DNA of 64,000 nucleotides from Heterocephalus glaber (GCF_000247695.1 NW_004624843.1:1867570-1931569), one strand, 5' to 3'; counted from the stretch's first letter, positions 35,668-47,544 are shown. The notes: generated by a model not told the origin, from the letters alone. A program made the numbers and translations.

Positions 35668-38600
35668 CTGGATAAAAGCAAATAATTAGCCACATACAAA
35701 ATCTGACCACCTATTCATTGATGATATGTAATGATGTTGTTAGTATGCTTGGATTATGGGGTAATTAAGACTCAGGATCTTAACTATGGGTTAACAACAC
35801 TCTCCACCATCTAAACGGAATCAAGTATGAAAATGTAAGCAATGCTTTGACTAAGAGTCTGACTTTGGGGCAGTCTACTTAGGTTCAAATCCTAGCTCCT
35901 ATCATCAATAATGAGAAAGACACTAAATCCCATTACTCTATGTTTGAGCCTGGTAGAATGCTATATGGAGTGGTTGAATTTTAGGTACTGAGGTTACTTT
36001 TTACCTGGCTTAATCAGGTAAGTGTTGAACGAGTTGCAATTATTGCTTAAAACCTACTTGGCATTATCACAGAATTAAGGAACTGCATGTTTTAAAATTT
36101 GCGTAACTATGGAACTCAAGAAAATTAAGTATTGCTAACTGTAAGGCTAAGAAATCTTGGAGGTAATCTAGTTAGGCTACATTCCCAGCAACTAACCAAA
36201 GCAGGAGTATTGCAGCTCACCTGAATGCTGATTGCCAAGTTGAGCCCCCTGGGATCTACTACAATCATAGTCATGATGGTCTGAATCACCAAGGCAGTAA
36301 AGGTGTTTATTCCAAAGACCAGGGCATAGCGTTCCACACTCAGATTTATTGCAATCTGAAATCTACCATTAAATGTTCAATAAACATTTTAACCATAGCA
36401 TACACAAGATTCTTATCTTTAAAGGTAGAAACTAAAGAGAAAATAGTGTTGTTAGTGGTACTTGTTTAAATTTTCTCCACTGTAAACACACAGGCAGAAG
36501 AAAGAAAGGAACTAAATACTGTTAAAGGTTGAATTATAGCTAAAATGACAAAATTACTCATATAAATTTTAATACTTTCCAGAACTTAAGCTAAGTGTTC
36601 TAAATTCTCATAACTTGAGAAAGTGGGTGTTAATTTGATTTTAGATATAGTTACTCAGTCTGTAGAAGTTTTTTTAGTGTTATTCAGGTTGTCAGTTGCT
36701 TGTAATACTGCAAATTATTTGATTTTAGATATGGTTACCAAATCAGAGGAATGCTTTTCTTATTGTTATTCAGTTTACTGTCAATTACTTCCATCAACAA
36801 AGTTTAGTAGGTGAATTACTCTTTGAAAGATCCAGACTATAAGTAGTTGTAAAATTGAATGACTTTAATGAATTTTTAATTTTGTAGATTTTGAAATCTT
36901 ACTACATTCTTTGAATGGAGGTAAAAGGCTTTCGTGTTCTAAATACCTTTTCAATTCAAAAGCAATGCAAAACTACCTTTCAATTCTCATTTTAAAAGAA
37001 GACACTAAAAACCCATGGACTTGATTCACTAAACAGAGACATTTCAATGAAAAAAACTAAAATGCCAACTCTTTTAATCTTTTTCTTTTGTCTAATGGCC
37101 TTTTTCCTGGTGCTCATATTTTTGTTTTGTCAGTTGTTTGTCATTCATTTTTTACAAATTAAAAACAGACAAAACTTGACAAAGCTCATCTCCACTTATT
37201 ACATACAACTTGAAATTCAAGTGTTTCTCATCTCTTTTGTGAATATCAAAGCACATTTCCTGTACTCAACTTTAACTCCTTCTATGTAAACCAAATGTTT
37301 TTTTGATCATTTTCTTAAAAAGTAGATGCAAAAATTTGACTAAATTCTAAATCCCAAACATGTTCTTTAAAAGAATGATTGAAAACCAATTGGCTGTATG
37401 TACTGATGCAGCTAAAGGGTTCTTACATTCTTTACATCCACTTTTTTTCAGCATCCAACATTTTATAAATTTCTTAAGAATATTTGTTCACAGAATAGTA
37501 TATGCTTAGAATTACTCAAGCAGTTAATGAACTTAAGGATGAAATCTAAAGCTAAGCATTAAAAATTGAATCGCATCACACTTTGTTATGGAAAATTGTT
37601 GGAAATTAAAAAATCAAAACCTTTCAATATATTATTGCTTCTGGTTTATCATAGAAAGCTGTTGGAAATTTAAAGAAAATAAAACCAGACACTATATCAT
37701 TGTTTTTGGTTTATAATGTATCAAAGCTTTTTTTTTTCTTGATGACTAATTTGAGCAATATTCAGAGAACAGTTAAATGAAAAGATGGCTTGGTTGAGTT
37801 TAATTTAGTATGAAATAGTTGACATTTAATATTGCAATTGATTAAACTGAAGTTGCAGAAAAGAGCAGCAAGACATGGCTGGCAATACTTACACTGCTAC
37901 GGTTATAAGAAGCATGTAGCTGGACTTGAATATCAGATAGCCAGTGTAGCTCACCCAGATGCTGGGCGTGTAATGCATGAGAAACAGGGAGCCAGCACTG
38001 ATGATGGAAAAGATCGCCAGCGCCAGCTCTCCCAGAAGGTCCCAGGCGACTTTCACGTGGCCCACTGCAAAAGCAGCCAGAGCCCCTGGAAATGAAATCA
38101 AACATTCTGACTCTGCACAGAGCAAATGTCATCACACTCTGAAAAAACCCAGGTCTTGAGTACTCATAAAAGATGAATGTACTGTTTTCACAACAACGGT
38201 GTGATCCATCTCAATGAAGATTTTTCTTCTCTTTTCAGTTCCTGTTTTTGTTTACTTAATCATCTCATTTTAACTAATATCAACTATACACCAGTCACTG
38301 TGCTCTGTGTAGGGAGCAGAAAGTTCGCTCCTCACAGCAGAACTGGCAGAAATGCTGCTGTAAACCAGCTGTTTAATACAAGCACACGCACTAAGGAAGC
38401 ACTCTAGCACTGAGATAGATCGCCAGCGCTATTATTTTTTCTTGGCATTTTTTAAGTAATGGGTACCAGATCTGTTGCACTGTGAAGTCAGTTTTAGTCT
38501 TTATTAATCTTTAATAATCTTCTTTTTTTCAGTGTTGGAGATCAAACCACGGCCCTGCACATGCTGAGTAAGCACTGTGCTCCTACCTCCTCCTAATCTT

Positions 38601-41600
38601 AATGGTACTTTAATCTCCACCTTAATACCTGCAATATATAGACCTAATTTCCCGGAGGCTTTGAGTGGAAAGATCTGTACTGATTCATGGAGTACAAGAA
38701 GTTGAATAATTAACAGAAATTAAAAAGTATTATTATTATGACTCTCTAACAAAATGAAAGATATTCAGGTTTCAAAAGGCTGCCCAGTGGCTAATTCACT
38801 TTTCCACATGTGATCTTGGAAAGAAAGAGCCACATCCGCAAAGTCCTATTTCTCCCTGAGAATTTGGAATATAGGAGCAGTTGTTTCAAGGAACGAATTC
38901 TGGTACAGTCCTGGTTTTCTTTCTTTTTTCTTTTTTTGGTACGGGGGATCGAACGTGGGACCTTGGGCTTGCAAGGCAAACGGCAGAACCACTGAGCTAA
39001 ATCCCCAGCCAGTCCCGGTTTTCACAAGTTAATTGGAAGCAGCCCGAAAGGGAGACAATAATAAAACAGAGGTCACACGGGTTTTCTGAAACATTTTGTA
39101 TATAGGGGTGTGGAAAACAAGATCCACTTCCTGAAAAATATCTTCAAAGTCTCACTTGACATTTAAGTTGCCTTTCTCTAGGATATAAATATTTATTATC
39201 TGGTGAACTTAAAAGGCAGCTTTCCCTCTGATATCAGAACACTGACTCCTAAATCTCTTCCACCCCTTGTGGGATCTCACGAAAAAGCTATTTTGAAAAT
39301 TCAAGGTGAGTCTTAGCTAGATCATTAACAAGACTCTCCCAGTGAGATTTTAGAAGTCTTATGTCTTTCTTAAAATAACTAATCATTCCTTACTTATACA
39401 TTTTTTTCCTTACAATATTAAGAACAATCCTGAAAGAATAGAGCATACCGTCAGAACTTGTGCTAATGATGCAACGGAATCTGGAAGACTCCACTAGAAT
39501 TTCATTGGTTCTAAGCGCTGAGCCCCTGACTTCCTTGTAACTATGACACATTAATATCATGGCACTGCTTATTTTTTGAGTGCCTTCCGTTCTTGAAAAA
39601 TATTATTATTCCTCTGAACAGAGCTAATTTACCACCATGGAGTTTAGTACCTGGGGAAATGATTAGTAGTACCTCAAGAGGGAAGTTTGTCAAAGCAAAA
39701 TAAAGAGATGGTAATTTACCTCCAAATGTTGCGATAGCTTCCACTGCCCCATTATAGATGGAAGAATCTTGGGATGGTGCCTTGTGATCCCATAGGATTT
39801 GAATATAATTCAAAACTTGATTAAAACCTGCTGTGGAAAAAGCCCACCACAGGGACCAGTAAAAAAGACGCTTTGAGGAGTAGCACTCCTTCAGATCTTG
39901 GAACCACTGCACAAAATTCTTCAAAACCACATTTTCAGTCTTCTGGCTCCCTAGCTGGCTGCGCTCAGGATTCCCGGAAATGCTGTGTGATTTCTGCTGA
40001 ACTGTTTCATGATCCTCCTGAGCCTCCCCAAGGGCAGCATCCATTCCCAGTGGCTTTGGAAGAACTTCTTTGCTGGGTTTTGCATGGAAGAACATGCTCT
40101 TTTTAGGCATTGGTAGAAAAAGTGAGAGAGTGAAAGCCACAGAGACAGAGATCAAGGACATGACGTGCAGGTAAAAGTATGACAGGTTTGCCAAGGATAC
40201 CAGGAGTTGGGCCAGCACCGAAGCCACAGTGTAGGCCACCAGCGTGACGCTCCGACAGTAGCTGCTCACCCTCTGGTAGTGCTCAGGGCTGACCACGCTG
40301 TATATGTAGGCGTAGTAGGCCACCTCGGTGGCTGAGACCATCCCAAAGACGAACTCGACAGCCTGCATGGCTCCTACTCCTTGGCCAAACAGGAGCAGCA
40401 GCCAGGTCACGATGAAGCTGATGCCTTGTAGGATGATGACTGGCTTGTAGCAGACGTAGTCAGTGAGGACAAACACTGGGAGCAGCAGCGCCAGGTAGGA
40501 GTATGTCCACACCGGAAGGATCTCATTTGTGATCTGTGAAGTTGACACAGTGTGACCTGGAAGCACCAGCATGCCACGAAGGGACATGTGGCTTGCAGCA
40601 CAATTTCTGTATCTTATCAGATTATTTCCCAAATAATGGAAAATATGAGAGAAAACTGATTTTCAAGGAAATCATTAAGAAGAGTCCCCTTTCTAAATGG
40701 AAAAAAGAAACCCCAAAACAAAAACAAACACCCCACCCCCCAGGAAGAAAAAAGAAAAGAAACCTTAACCAATGTATCTACTTGGTTGCATCCCAGTAGG
40801 AGGACATATTGGAACAATGTGCAGTCTGAATTACATTTCAAATTCAAGTAGTATGTACATTTGAATAAATTAAGTTTTACTAAAAACTTCTCAGACACTT
40901 ACGGGTTTCCCAAGATCCTAGAAACCACCATTTCCCTTTTGTTCAAAGAGCACTAACATCAAGTAAAGAGTTTCCATTGTTAAATGATAGACCTTCCAGA
41001 GAAGGAGGCAGAGCTGAGAAGGAAAGCTGTTCATTTCACATCTGCTGCTAAACAGCAAAACTGAGTAAGACCCCTAAAGAAATGCAGTCACACACCACTT
41101 AGTAATGGGGCAAATAGGTGACTGGGCCACTTTCTTCATTATCAAACCTGAGAGTGTACTTGCGCACACTGGATGGTACAGCTTACTCTACACCTATGGT
41201 ATTGATCACATATAAGGACGTTGTTCCTAGGACTATGGAGAACAAAACAACACAAGGTTAAATAAAGCAGAAGAGAAAATAATGTTCTCAAGAGATATGG
41301 TAAAGATAAGATTAATGAAAACACAAGATGCATGAGTTTGCTATTGTATAGTGCATAATGTCTCACAGTAAACTTTAAAAAAATAATTAGGGGGGCCAGG
41401 GATTTAGCTCAGTGGTGCCATTGCCTGCCTCGCAAGCGTAAGGTTCCGAGTTCTATCCCAGTACCAAAAAAAAAAAAAAAAAGATCAGGAGGCACTCTGA
41501 AAAAAATAAGAAGTAGGAAGAGTACACTCTACAACAATGGTAAAAAGTACTGAACACTGAGTACATAAACCAATAACATTCCTTTGTTATCATTACTAAT

Positions 41601-42007
41601 TATACTGTACACAATGGTATATGTTATATTTTTATATCAGTGGCAGTGCAGATTTGTTTATACTGGCATCAACACAACTGTGTACATAATGCACTGTGCT
41701 ATGATTTAAGTTGGCTATGATGTCATTAAGTGATAGGAATTTCTCACCTCCCTTATAATCTCACGGAACCACCATTGTCACACATGTGGTCCATCACTAA
41801 CTGTAGCATCATCACTATGTAATGCATAACTGTATTAAATACTTTATTAGATGCTGTTTATACCTCAACAGTTCACCAATTTACTAGATTAGATTCTATG
41901 GCTGGCATCAATTTTATTTCAGGCTAAGTATTATAGAAGTAATGGAGACCTGAAAGGTTCCCATGCATTAGGAGTAATGTTAGGATTCTATAAAAGTTAA
42001 AGTATTT

Positions 42008-42044
<37 letters not shown>

Positions 42045-42348
42045 GCCCATTTTTGCAAGGGTAAGGGAGGAAAAAGTAATTCTATTATGAGACAAATACT
42101 ATGAAGATTGGACTCATTACAGTCAAATGAAACCCTATATCCTTGTTCAGGTGCTGTAAAATTAAACCACATTAATTTATGGATGTATATTAACTTACCT
42201 CTGTGCTGGTCAGGTTTTTATCTGGTCCAGATAAATATGGGATAAGGAATGGTTCTGATGGTCTCATCATGGAGAAAAATCCAAATGAGCAGAGGATCAC
42301 AGTGGGAAAAATCCAGGAATTGCTCGCTGAAGTTCTAAAACAATCCAT
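35491..42348 (-). CDS. SLC19A3: Thiamine transporter 2 (ThTr2), five coding exons
   Basis: SLC19A3 is a major facilitator superfamily carrier of the reduced-folate-carrier family. It imports thiamine across the plasma membrane, mainly in intestine, kidney and brain vessels. I joined coding exons 42348-42199, 40533-39720, 38085-37893, 36362-36221 and 35667-35491. All junctions have AG acceptors and GT donors, and the phases (0, 1, 2, 0) fit. The total is 1476 nt, or 491 residues plus stop; the human protein is about 496. The start reads [17 protein letters not shown]. The conserved [11 protein letters not shown], the glycosylation motif NLT near residue 45, [31 protein letters not shown] and the C-terminal STKL all match what I remember of human ThTr2. 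Twelve membrane segments are expected, with a long polar loop in the middle (about residues 190-270). There is no stop or frameshift, so the gene looks functional. Identification is from remembered family sequence, not a database search. Confidence 0.96.
35668..36220 (-). other. SLC19A3: SLC19A3 last intron
   Basis: Unique-looking sequence of 553 bases with no feature beyond its splice sites. Confidence 0.8.
36221..36362 (-). CDS. SLC19A3: SLC19A3 fourth coding exon
   Basis: This 142-nt exon completes Val386 and encodes residues 387-433 ([20 protein letters not shown] to [10 protein letters not shown]). I chose the acceptor AATGGTAG|ATTTCAG over the nearer TTTCAG because only the upstream one keeps the phase and the expected VFQIA. 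The donor is ATTCAG|GTGAGC. Confidence 0.92.
36363..37892 (-). other. SLC19A3: SLC19A3 intron between third and fourth coding exons
   Basis: The intron is A/T-rich and I recognise no repeat with confidence. A short imperfect internal repetition occurs at about 36641-36790, where the words GATTTTAGATAT and TTATTCAG each recur about 90 bases apart. Confidence 0.8.
37893..38085 (-). CDS. SLC19A3: SLC19A3 third coding exon
   Basis: This 193-nt exon completes Gly322 and encodes residues 323-385 ([20 protein letters not shown] through [10 protein letters not shown]). The acceptor is CATTTCCAG|GGGCTC and the donor is GCAGT|GTAAGT. It ends with two bases of a valine codon, which the next exon completes. 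Confidence 0.93.
38528..38600 (-). mobile_element. Old ID SINE
   Basis: TTTTTCAGTGTTGGAGATCA and ACATGCTGAGTAAGCACTG. Confidence 0.6.
38919..39009 (-). mobile_element. ID-type SINE
   Basis: GGTACGGGGGATCGAACGTG to GCTAAATCCCCAGC. CAGTCCTGGTTTT and CAGTCCCGGTTTT are the flanking duplication. Confidence 0.92.
39720..40533 (-). CDS. SLC19A3: SLC19A3 large central exon
   Basis: This 814-nt exon encodes residues 51-321 plus one base of codon 322. It covers helices of the N-terminal half, the polar central loop and the start of the C-terminal half ([50 protein letters not shown]). The acceptor is CTTCACAG|ATCACA and the donor is TTTGGAG|GTAAAT. Bases 40114-40509 are identical to 3580-3975 in the upstream pseudo-exon. 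Residue Cys in LTDYVCYKP is Arg in the human protein as I remember it. Confidence 0.95.
41085..41834 (+). mobile_element. Tigger-like non-autonomous DNA transposon split by a SINE
   Basis: The element starts CAGTCACACACCACTTAGTA and ends GTAATGCATAACTGTA, with internal words (GAGAGTGTACTTGCGCACAC, TTACTGTGAG on the reverse strand, CACCATTGTCACACATGTGG) that I recognise from an old mammalian Tc1/mariner-Tigger MITE family. An ID SINE (41393-41482) sits in its middle. Confidence 0.65.
41393..41482 (+). mobile_element. ID-type SINE inside a Tigger-like element
   Basis: GGGCCAGGGATTTAGCTCAG to GAGTTCTATCCCAGTACC with poly(A). Confidence 0.92.
42011..42041 (+). repeat. (TA)n microsatellite
   Basis: About 15 TA units in an SLC19A3 intron. 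Confidence 0.9.
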
Positions 42349-42350
42349 AG
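42199..42350 (-). CDS. SLC19A3: SLC19A3 first coding exon
   Basis: This exon carries residues 1-50. The start codon occupies 42348-42346, two bases after the acceptor AG (42352-42351), so the 5-prime UTR must lie mostly in an upstream exon. The donor reads CACAGAG|GTAAG, and the exon ends in phase 0 after Glu50. The residues include the first membrane helix and the [11 protein letters not shown] motif typical of the family. Confidence 0.93.
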
Positions 42351-42431
42351 CTAATCAAATGAAAATAAAGCAAAAATTAAATGATGTTTACTGTCTGTGG
42401 TATCTTAGATGTAATGAAAAACTAATTATTG

Positions 42432-42513
42432 CTATTTTTTTCAGATTCTGGGGAATCCAGGCCCTTGAGTGCTCTAGCCTGGTGATCTACCACTAAGCCA
42501 TAATCTCAGCCCC
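42432..42513 (-). mobile_element. Old ID SINE near SLC19A3 first coding exon
   Basis: CAGATTCTGGGGAATCCAGG to CCATAATCTCAGCCCC; it ends about 80 bases upstream of the exon acceptor. Confidence 0.65.
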
Positions 42514-43141
42514 TGCAAATGTTTTAAGAAAAGATAAAGTTTCATTCATTTGCAGTTGAAACAGAAGAGCAAGTGATGCAAAACTGCTCTCAAGTACTCC
42601 TCAGGTTAATGGACTTCTTTTTCATCATTGTTGGAGGAAAAGTCAGTCATATTTCTTTAGTGTTCTTCATCACAAGTGTGGCTGTGTGTAGCTAATAATT
42701 CATGATCAATAATGAGCCAAAGCATGCTTAAACTCAAGTAAAACATTAGCTAGTGCACCATTGGTGTGCATGTGGTAGATAAGTACTACCAAGTGAATAC
42801 AGATTAAATTAAATCAAACCTTTTACTATCTGCCCACTCCAGTTTACACCAATTCTGAAACTCATATGTAACATTCGTTTATTTACACATTCACCTCCTC
42901 ATCAGACTGTCCTTTGCCTAACATTTTGCTGGACACATAGTAGACATCTGAGGTATTTGCTAGGTGTCTCCAATCTCCTAAGAATTCATAATTCTTCAGT
43001 TAAAAAAATTAAGCTGGATAAAGATCTGACTTGTCATCTTTTCCTGACTTTCCTCTTTCCCACTGGTTGGGAATGGAAGGTATCACTTCATAGACTATTC
43101 TTCCTCTTGTCTTTATAACTGGGCCCCTCTGTAATCCTGCA

Positions 43142-44155
43142 GCTTGGCTGGGAGAATAAGGGGAAGATGGTGAGCCCCAATTTGACCTTGGCAGAATTTT
43201 CATATTGTCAGGATAGCTCACCGTTGTTGGAAACCTGGCTGGGAAGTTAGGCTGCTGTCTGGAAACCCCTCCAATGGGGCCAGTAGCTAATTAAGACTTC
43301 ACACTTTTTCCCAACATAGAAATTGCTTCACATTCAAGCTTCAGACACAAAGCCCAAGAGGATCTCCCTTGTCACTGCACAGAAAACAATCAAAACCCAA
43401 CTTTATTTTATGGTGGTTATACTTGAAAACATCTTGCGTTTGTATGTGAACTGCAGTGTGAACAGGAAAATTCATTCTTATTCCTCCATATTGGAGATCC
43501 AACTTTACATTGTTGTAAACTTTACATAGTTTTGCTGGTCTTGACTGTAGTTAACATCTGAGATAATTTATGGGAAGGAAATTAATGTGTTGTGAATACT
43601 TTTCTGCATATTATCTCATTAAAGCTTCATAATAACTAGAAAATACATTATTTCTCCAGATTCCAAGGTGAGTGTCTGGAAGATCCAAGATGGCCGACAA
43701 GTGGACTCTAATAACACGGTTAAGATTTGAGCAATATCCCTGCACTGCCATCAGGATCCTCTCATCCCTCCCCTTGGCCTCTTTCTGATGGCCCTCCCTG
43801 CTTTGCATTAATCCATAATGAGGAAAGAAAGTATTTTTAAAAATGGGACCACACTAGAGATGATGGTTTAATATATAGAGCTTCCAAAGGCAGTGGCAGT
43901 CTGAAAGTGGGCCAGAGATGCGCAAGAGGGCACATTCATCCCAGAAGTGTAAGTCACCTGGTAGAATGCCAGGTATCCAGACAGAGGAACCCAGAGTTGC
44001 ACCATGGCTTGTCACCCATCTTGCCCTTTCACAGGTGGCTCCAGACGGCAGCCTAATTTCCTAACCAGGTTTCCAACAACAGTGAGTGAGCCATCCTGAC
44101 AATGTGAAAATTCTGCCAAGGAAAAATTGCGGCTCAGCATCCTCCACTTACTCCC
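43142..44155. repeat. Inverted repeat pair, arms about 120 bases
   Basis: The arm at 43142-43262 and the arm at 44035-44155 are reverse complements at roughly 85 percent identity, sharing GGTTTCCAACAAC and GAAAATTCTGCCAAGG. The 770-base spacer shows no matching symmetry. They may be two opposed copies of an unrecognised repeat. Confidence 0.7.
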
Positions 44156-44290
44156 CCAGCCTGGCAAATATAAGTTTTCTCACCTTCATGGGATACTTCT
44201 GGGTTTGCTGGGACCTTCTTTCTTTGTTATTCATGGTCTTATAGAAAGAGTTTCCTGAGTACCCAATTACTGAGACTCAGCCCTCTTTTG

Positions 44291-44323
44291 CACTTGATCT
44301 TAGCCAAAAGGCCAAGAAGCGAT
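44291..44323 (-). ncRNA. RNU2P: Truncated U2 snRNA pseudogene (first 33 nt)
   Basis: The reverse complement reads ATCGCTTCTTGGCCTTTTGG to GATCAAGTG, i.e. U2 positions 1-33 with one substitution (C to T). It is flanked by GCCCTCTTT at 44280-44288 and 44327-44335, a target-site duplication, so it was inserted by retrotransposition. Confidence 0.87.
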
Positions 44324-44689
44324 TCGGCCCTCTTTGGAAAGGTAGCCTTGATGGGTAGCATCTGCTGACTCTACATCTGCAACATTCTGTTCATTTATGC
44401 CGACCATGGAGTTGGACACTAACTCCAAGTCATTTTCTCTAAGCATCTCAGAGACCTAGCACTATGCCCTCTGGATGGTCCATCTCTCATCTCTTTACAG
44501 TTTTAATATAGCTGCCTGACTAGATTTAGTTGGGAAAGTCAAGCAGACAAATCTAATATACTCCCCTAAAGTGTAGTGGAAGCCCCAAAGGGCCAGGGCA
44601 TGCTGTCTGGCTCACTGCTCTATCTTATGGGAAATTAGTACAGTGTCTGACATGTAGTGAGCCTTCAAGTAAGTTGCCAAGAGATTGAA

Positions 44690-45217
44690 TGTTGGGGACC
44701 AAACTTTGTGAGGAAAATGCTGGGGACCAGGCTATGTGACTTAGGTCCCGCAGTCTCGAGGCCGATGTGCCCTGCTTTAGGAATAGGGAAGTATGTAGAA
44801 GGCTGCATGTTTGCTGGCTGTGTGGGGAAAGCTCCTAATCATGTGCTCTTAAGGCAAGATAGCATCTGCTGAGGACAATGCAAAAACAAAACAAACAAAA
44901 AAACAACACAGGAGTCCAGGTACAGAGAAGGACCTAATCCCCATTCACTTGTTCCTTTTGTGAAACTTAAACTTGTTCCTCCCTTTTAGAGCCCCATTCT
45001 TACTGCAATTGCTGTTCCAGGAAAAGTACACCATCCCTACTCCTGTGCTTCTTGCTGGCTAATAAAAGTGGGTCAACTCCGGCAACTCCGCTACTGCAGC
45101 TTGTCCACTAGAGACAGATTCCATCTGGTCTGCTTATACCTTGAATTTTGCTTTTGTTTTCTTCTATTCCCCATCATCCCCCCTACAGGTATCTGAGGGT
45201 CTGATCAGCCCCTGGCA
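44690..45217 (+). mobile_element. Solo LTR, class II (ERVK/IAP-like) endogenous retrovirus
   Basis: The 528-base unit begins TGTTGGGGACC, ends CTGGCA and is flanked on both sides by the same six bases ATTGAA (44684-44689, 45218-45223). Six-base duplications and a TGTTGGG start are usual for class II elements. A polyadenylation signal AATAAAA lies at about 45061, followed by a U5-like region. No retroviral genes are attached, so this is a solo LTR left by recombination. It is within the inferred first intron of SLC19A3, transcribed in the opposite direction to the gene. Confidence 0.8.
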
Positions 45218-47544
45218 ATTGAATAAACAAATGATAGCCTAATTGGACACAGGTGGGGATGAAGAGGGACAGCTATTAGGAACAGGCCAGAGTACAGGAA
45301 TTAGGGAAGGCAGTATTACAAAAGGTTTGAAAGTCAAGCCTCACACGGAGATGACAAGTTCTGTGTGGTTCTCCCTTTGGGTACTTCACTTGCCAGTGGC
45401 AACAGTGAAAAGCTAGGAAGGTCTCCAGCTAGAAGAGTGCCTTTAAGTTCAGTTGCTCATCTGCAAAACAGGAAAGCAACCTGCATTCTCACAAAGCTGG
45501 TAATCACTTCTGCTCACAGCTAAAGGTCTCACTGTTGCATAGAAGTCATTGAGTATTGATCATCATCTATTTTCTCATCAAAGAGATGCTGCTGTTTTTG
45601 GTCTTCATAACTATCACTATAATAACAGAATTACTTATGCAATATCTTTTTATAATTCTATATTTGGAAGCTAATTTTTGACCATTCTGGCAGGTAGATA
45701 AAGATCCTCACTTTATAGGAGGAAAATGGAAGGCCAGGGGAATAGATCTGTGCTGGTTTTCACATCAGAGCTTTGACTTGACTCAGCTTTTCTAATTCCA
45801 ACTTCGGTACCCTTTTCTCTTACTCTGTGTTAAGAGAGCCTAGCTATATCCTCAAAATTCCAATTCTAGGTTATTTAAGAGTAGTGTTTTTAAGACCATG
45901 AAGTAAAAAAATTTAGTGGGTTTGCAAACAGTGTTTTTCAAAAATGTTGCAAAAATATTACATATCAGAGGGCATTGCACAATAAGGCCAAATTAGGAGC
46001 TGGAGAGGAAAGAGCAGAAGGAAATATGTACACGTGTCCTTCATAGCCACACCAAGGAATGTCATCTTAGACTATCTGTGTGGTCTAGGAGGGAGGATCA
46101 CAGACTAGTGATGAGCACTAGTTTGAGACAGACTGTTCTTTTGCCATTTTTCTATTTCTCATTCCATTTTGACCCCATAATGTTAACTCTCTTCTAAAAG
46201 CACTCTGAATTTTGTTTTGTTCCATGGTCTCTAACCTTAGGACATGAATTGGGTACATTATCTGAGCTGTCACTTCTAAAAGCAAGATTTACCTTCTCCC
46301 TCATTTCTGTGCTTTCCTAAGCAGATAATCCTTTCAAGAGTTGCTCCAGAGCAGTTAACCCATGCGTTATTCATCTGCTCCATCATCAGTTTACAAAAAA
46401 ATGTATAAGAACACTGTCTAGGCAGTAGGTTAAGGAAAAAAAGACATTCCCTGAACAAAAGCCACTCTATCAGGCTATCATGATGAAATGCTCGGCGAAT
46501 GTCATGTTAGCAAAGACTCTGGAAGCAGAAGTAATAAGAGAGGCTGAATTCATCAGCTGCTCCTTGTAGCACACACTTGGGGAAGGGCTCACCTTGGTGG
46601 GCTGGAACGTGTGTTTAGGAGACACGTGACAGAGGGAGACCTCAGGCTGGCAACTGCAGATGGAGGAGGTGAACCTTGAGCTCTTCCTCAGCTCTGGCTG
46701 GAGCCTTAGTGGATGTGGCAGGTCACAGACAACCAAAGAGCACTTCCTGACTCAGCTGCAGCACACCCAAGGACTCTGGGGACAGCAGCCACAGGACTTT
46801 GGCATTACACATCAGAAAGGCTGACCCAGCTGGCAGGTGTGACCCGAATGAGTCCCGAAGACCACTGACACCTTTGCTTTGGAGGTGACCACCCACATTA
46901 CCTTGGAGATGCCCTTGTTTCCTTCTGCTGGTAGGGGAATAATAATTATTTCTCATCTTATGAAAACAAAGCTGCAGCTGCCCTTCCCCAAGGACCCTTC
47001 AGCACTCCACCTCTCCCCCCCAAAAGATGTTTTTTCCCCCTCTCTATTTGGGCCCCATTTCCACATAGCCACAGAAAGCCACATATTTTATTGCTGCTTC
47101 CCCTTCAGGTTCTGTGAGATGCTGCAGCTTTTTGAAAAATGATAATTCCCTTGTTAGTATAGGTGACCCCACTTCACTTTAAGGTGCTCATCATGTTTTC
47201 TTGATCTCCCATCAAATGTAGGATTTGTGTTTTGTGTTTCCACTGTGGTCAAGTTTGGCTGGAGTGGCTTTTCACTCTTCTCATCTACTTCAGGAAAATT
47301 GCTTTTTATGCCACCTCTTATGTGTTTGTTGTTTCTGAGCATCAGAATTCAATTTATTGCCTTCTCTTTTATTCCAATTATTACCACATTACTGCTTTTT
47401 TCCACATTCAACCACTTCTTTAAATTGTTCCTTCCTGTACAGCAGGAAGTAGGACCATATTTTAAACTCCCAATTCTTATATTGGTGGCAGGATAAGTTC
47501 ATTTGTCATCTTAATTCTGTAGTAATGGAAAAGAGAGTTCTCTC

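Larger units (their letters stand above)
38086..39719 (-). other. SLC19A3: SLC19A3 intron between second and third coding exons
   Basis: This intron contains two minus-strand ID SINEs (38528-38600 old, 38919-39009 younger). The part next to the upstream exon (about 39600-39719) has weak similarity to the flank of the pseudo-exon at 3090-3192. Confidence 0.85.
40534..42198 (-). other. SLC19A3: SLC19A3 intron between first and second coding exons
   Basis: This intron contains a Tigger-like DNA transposon (41085-41834) split by an ID SINE and a short (TA)n run (42011-42041). Nothing else is recognised. Confidence 0.85.

Noticed and set aside
39541..39719. Read-through of the SLC19A3 large exon into the following intron
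   Set aside because: The frame stays open for about 60 codons past the GT donor, but the expected [10 protein letters not shown] sequence lies in the next exon, so this is intron.
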